A DNA stretch of 25,806 bases from an uncultured Hyphomicrobiales bacterium (GTDB taxonomy: Bacteria; Pseudomonadota; Alphaproteobacteria; Rhizobiales; Aestuariivirgaceae). A program made the translations under genes and the position numbers. The DNA lies in NCBI GenBank assembly GCA_903930095.1, contig CAIYXE010000052.1, positions 1 through 25,806 on the forward strand. Direction: 5' to 3'. Shown piece after piece: positions 24,468 to 25,806 of the stretch; the first letter of the stretch is position 1; every line of letters begins with the position of its first letter. Below the pieces are notes generated by a model. The model was not told the DNA's origin, searched no databases, and worked only from the letters and a program-made list of their open reading frames with translations.

Positions 24468-24862
24468 CGCTTGCGCCGCCCCGGGCGGGGCGCGGCCTCG
24501 CCGGTTTCTTCCTCGTCCATGTGGAAGCGGTGCAGGATGCGGTGATAGATCGGCGCCAGCATCAGCCCCGCGATGGCGAAGAGCAGCAAGCCCGAGGCAA
24601 TTGCATAGAGCGAGACGAAAATCTTTCCGCCGCTGGTCTTCAATGGCGCGATCGGGCCCATGCCGGAGAGGATCATTGCTGCATTGGCGAAGGCGTCGAG
24701 CACGCCCATTCCCTCAAAATACATGTACCCGCTGCAGCCGAGAAACAGGGACAGTGCCACGGTGGCCAGCGACAAGAAGCCGTTGCGGGTGAGGCGGCCA
24801 TGGAAGACCGCCCGCGTGGCGATCGGCTCGTGCTTTTTCTCGAAGTTGAAAAGCCTGCGCAT
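24464..24862 (-). CDS. Two-helix membrane protein resembling a K+-channel pore without the filter
   Basis: A 132-residue protein with a basic N-terminus (RLFNFEKKHEP), a first helix (LSLATVALSLFLGCSGYMYFEG), a re-entrant-like segment (DAFANAAMILSGMGP), a second helix (IFVSLYAIASGLLLFAIAGLML) and a charged tail. The layout is that of a two-transmembrane K+ channel subunit (ion_trans_2), including the GGKIFVSLYAIASG stretch after the pore. The selectivity filter (TVGYGD) is replaced by LSGMGP, so potassium conduction is unlikely. Function unknown. Its TAG and that of the opposite gene share the CTAG at 24464-24467. Confidence 0.8.
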   Translation of the reverse strand: MRRLFNFEKKHEPIATRAVFHGRLTRNGFLSLATVALSLFLGCSGYMYFEGMGVLDAFANAAMILSGMGPIAPLKTSGGKIFVSLYAIASGLLLFAIAGLMLAPIYHRILHRFHMDEEETGEAAPRPGRRKR

Positions 24863-24966
24863 TCTGGAGTTCCGCCCGGTTCAAGGGAGATGTCTTATTT
24901 GATCTTTCGCAAGGCGGGAACCCTTGGCCTGCTGTCTTGTTGGGCAAATTCACGGAGGTATCTGCA

Positions 24967-25422
24967 ATGAAGCGACTTTCCCACAACGCTCGCGTACTGG
25001 TGACCGACGGCGGACGCGCCATCGTGTTCCGCAATGACGGCCAGGTGGGCAAGCCCGACCTGCGCCAGTTCAAGGTCTATGCCCATGACAACCCGCCCAG
25101 CCGCGAACTGGGCACGGACAAGGCGCCGCGGGTGAATGAAAGCATGGGCCACCGGGGCTCCGCCTCCGAACAGACGGACTATCACCAGCAGGCGGAAGAC
25201 CGCTTCGTGAAGAACATTGCCCAGGACATGGAGGCAGACCTGAAGGCCGGCGAATTCACGGAGCTGATCGTGGTGGCCCCGCCGGTGGCGCTGGGCGTCT
25301 ACCGCAAGGCCGCCTCGCCGGAGCTGCAGAAAGCGACGCTGATGGAAATCAACAAGGACCTGACCAAGCATGCGGCGGCTGAGGTGGCGGCGATCGTGGT
25401 CAAGGCGCTTGAAGGCGATTGA
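24967..25422 (+). CDS. Host attachment family protein
   Basis: A 151-residue soluble protein of the 'required for attachment to host cells' family (Host_attach). It starts MKRLSHNARVLVTDGGRAIVFRN, then a polar middle (HRGSASEQTDYHQQAEDRFVKNIAQDM) and the C-terminal LIVVAPPVALGVYRKAASPELQKATLMEINKDLTKH, a family hallmark (APPxxLGxxR, and KDLT). The name derives from an Agrobacterium mutant; most members are in free-living bacteria and the molecular role is unknown. The start at 24967 has GGAGG eight bases upstream; the frame is open to 24937 without a ribosome site. Divergent from the channel-like gene. Confidence 0.9.
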   Translation: MKRLSHNARVLVTDGGRAIVFRNDGQVGKPDLRQFKVYAHDNPPSRELGTDKAPRVNESMGHRGSASEQTDYHQQAEDRFVKNIAQDMEADLKAGEFTELIVVAPPVALGVYRKAASPELQKATLMEINKDLTKHAAAEVAAIVVKALEGD

Positions 25423-25443
25423 GGCCTCCGCTAACGGAAGGCC

Positions 25444-25806
25444 ATGCCAGAAAAGACGCAACCGCCCGCACCGAAGCTGCATGATCTCTTCGTCACCCGC
25501 CTCTACCGGGCGGAGAAGATCGTGCCTGCGAAGCTCAACAACGCCATCGAGGCCCTGGCCATGTCATTGGCGGTGGATGACGAGGCAGGCCTCAAGTGGT
25601 GTGAGAAGCACGGCTACCCGGGCTATACGTCCTATGCCTCGCTCAATGACCTGCCGTGGCGCTTTCCCGAATTCGCCAGGCTGGTGAAGGCCATCGACAA
25701 GCATTGCCTGGCCTATGCGAAGGAACTGCACTGGGACCTGCGCGGCACGAAACCCCGCGTCGATTCGCTGTGGGTGAACGTGATGCCCGAGGGCGGCTCG
25801 CACACC
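25444..25806 (+). CDS. Putative 2-oxoglutarate/Fe(II) oxygenase, TIGR02466-like (3' truncated by window edge)
   Basis: An ATG-initiated frame that stays open to the end of the window (121 residues). LHDLFVTRLYRAEKI opens the protein; YPGYTSYASLNDLPWR, FPEFARLVKAIDKHC and LWVNVMPEGGSHT match the N-terminal half and the start of the iron-binding core of TIGR02466 proteins, in which SWVNVMxxGxxHxxHxHP follows. The visible final His would be the first of this conserved His cluster. It starts 21 nt after the host-attachment gene. The catalytic residues lie off the right edge, so activity cannot be judged. Confidence 0.82.
   Translation, partial: MPEKTQPPAPKLHDLFVTRLYRAEKIVPAKLNNAIEALAMSLAVDDEAGLKWCEKHGYPGYTSYASLNDLPWRFPEFARLVKAIDKHCLAYAKELHWDLRGTKPRVDSLWVNVMPEGGSHT

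Overview
The window looks like a chromosomal segment of a phototrophic alphaproteobacterium. The evidence is the end of a photosynthesis gene cluster in the puhA-puhB-puhC-bciE-acsF-puhE-hemA order, high GC, a Shemin-type 5-aminolevulinate synthase, and an oxygen-dependent Mg-protoporphyrin ester cyclase with its alphaproteobacterial accessory protein. An aerobic or facultatively aerobic anoxygenic phototroph is the natural reading. I cannot name the genus.

Region 1 (1-5600, + strand): tightly packed photosynthesis genes with stop/start overlaps (puhA/puhB, puhC/bciE, bciE/acsF), ending with hemA and a small DUF2177-type membrane protein. puhA is cut by the left edge.

Region 2 (5603-17119, - strand): read 5'->3' on the - strand, this is a sigma-54 activator of the AcoR type, then an acetoin-dehydrogenase-type operon (acoX-acoA-acoB-acoC), then a carbohydrate-type ABC importer (Tat-exported binding protein, two permeases, ATPase) and an AhpD/CMD-like protein. 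A consensus sigma-54 promoter (TGGCACG-N4-TTGCT) sits just upstream of acoX, and a 12-bp inverted repeat about 130 bp upstream of the predicted start is the probable activator site.

Region 3 (17120-20648, + strand): divergent from the activator gene, a second good sigma-54 promoter drives a five-gene operon: acetamidase/formamidase family protein, short-chain dehydrogenase, alpha/beta hydrolase, and two tandem Lin0512-family proteins of unknown function. The two operons flank one enhancer-binding protein and probably form one catabolic locus whose substrate is unknown. This is the best candidate here for an undescribed system.

Region 4 (20658-25806): ordinary chromosome. It holds a STAS anti-anti-sigma-like protein, a tRNA with CAU anticodon (probably tRNA-Ile2), AMP nucleosidase, a secreted SIMPL-domain protein, an unrecognised 307-residue protein, a two-helix membrane protein resembling a K+-channel pore without its selectivity filter, a host-attachment-family protein, and the start of a TIGR02466-type putative 2-oxoglutarate/Fe(II) oxygenase cut by the right edge. 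No stretch over 300 bases lacks a gene. I saw no insertion sequences, CRISPR arrays or rRNA.
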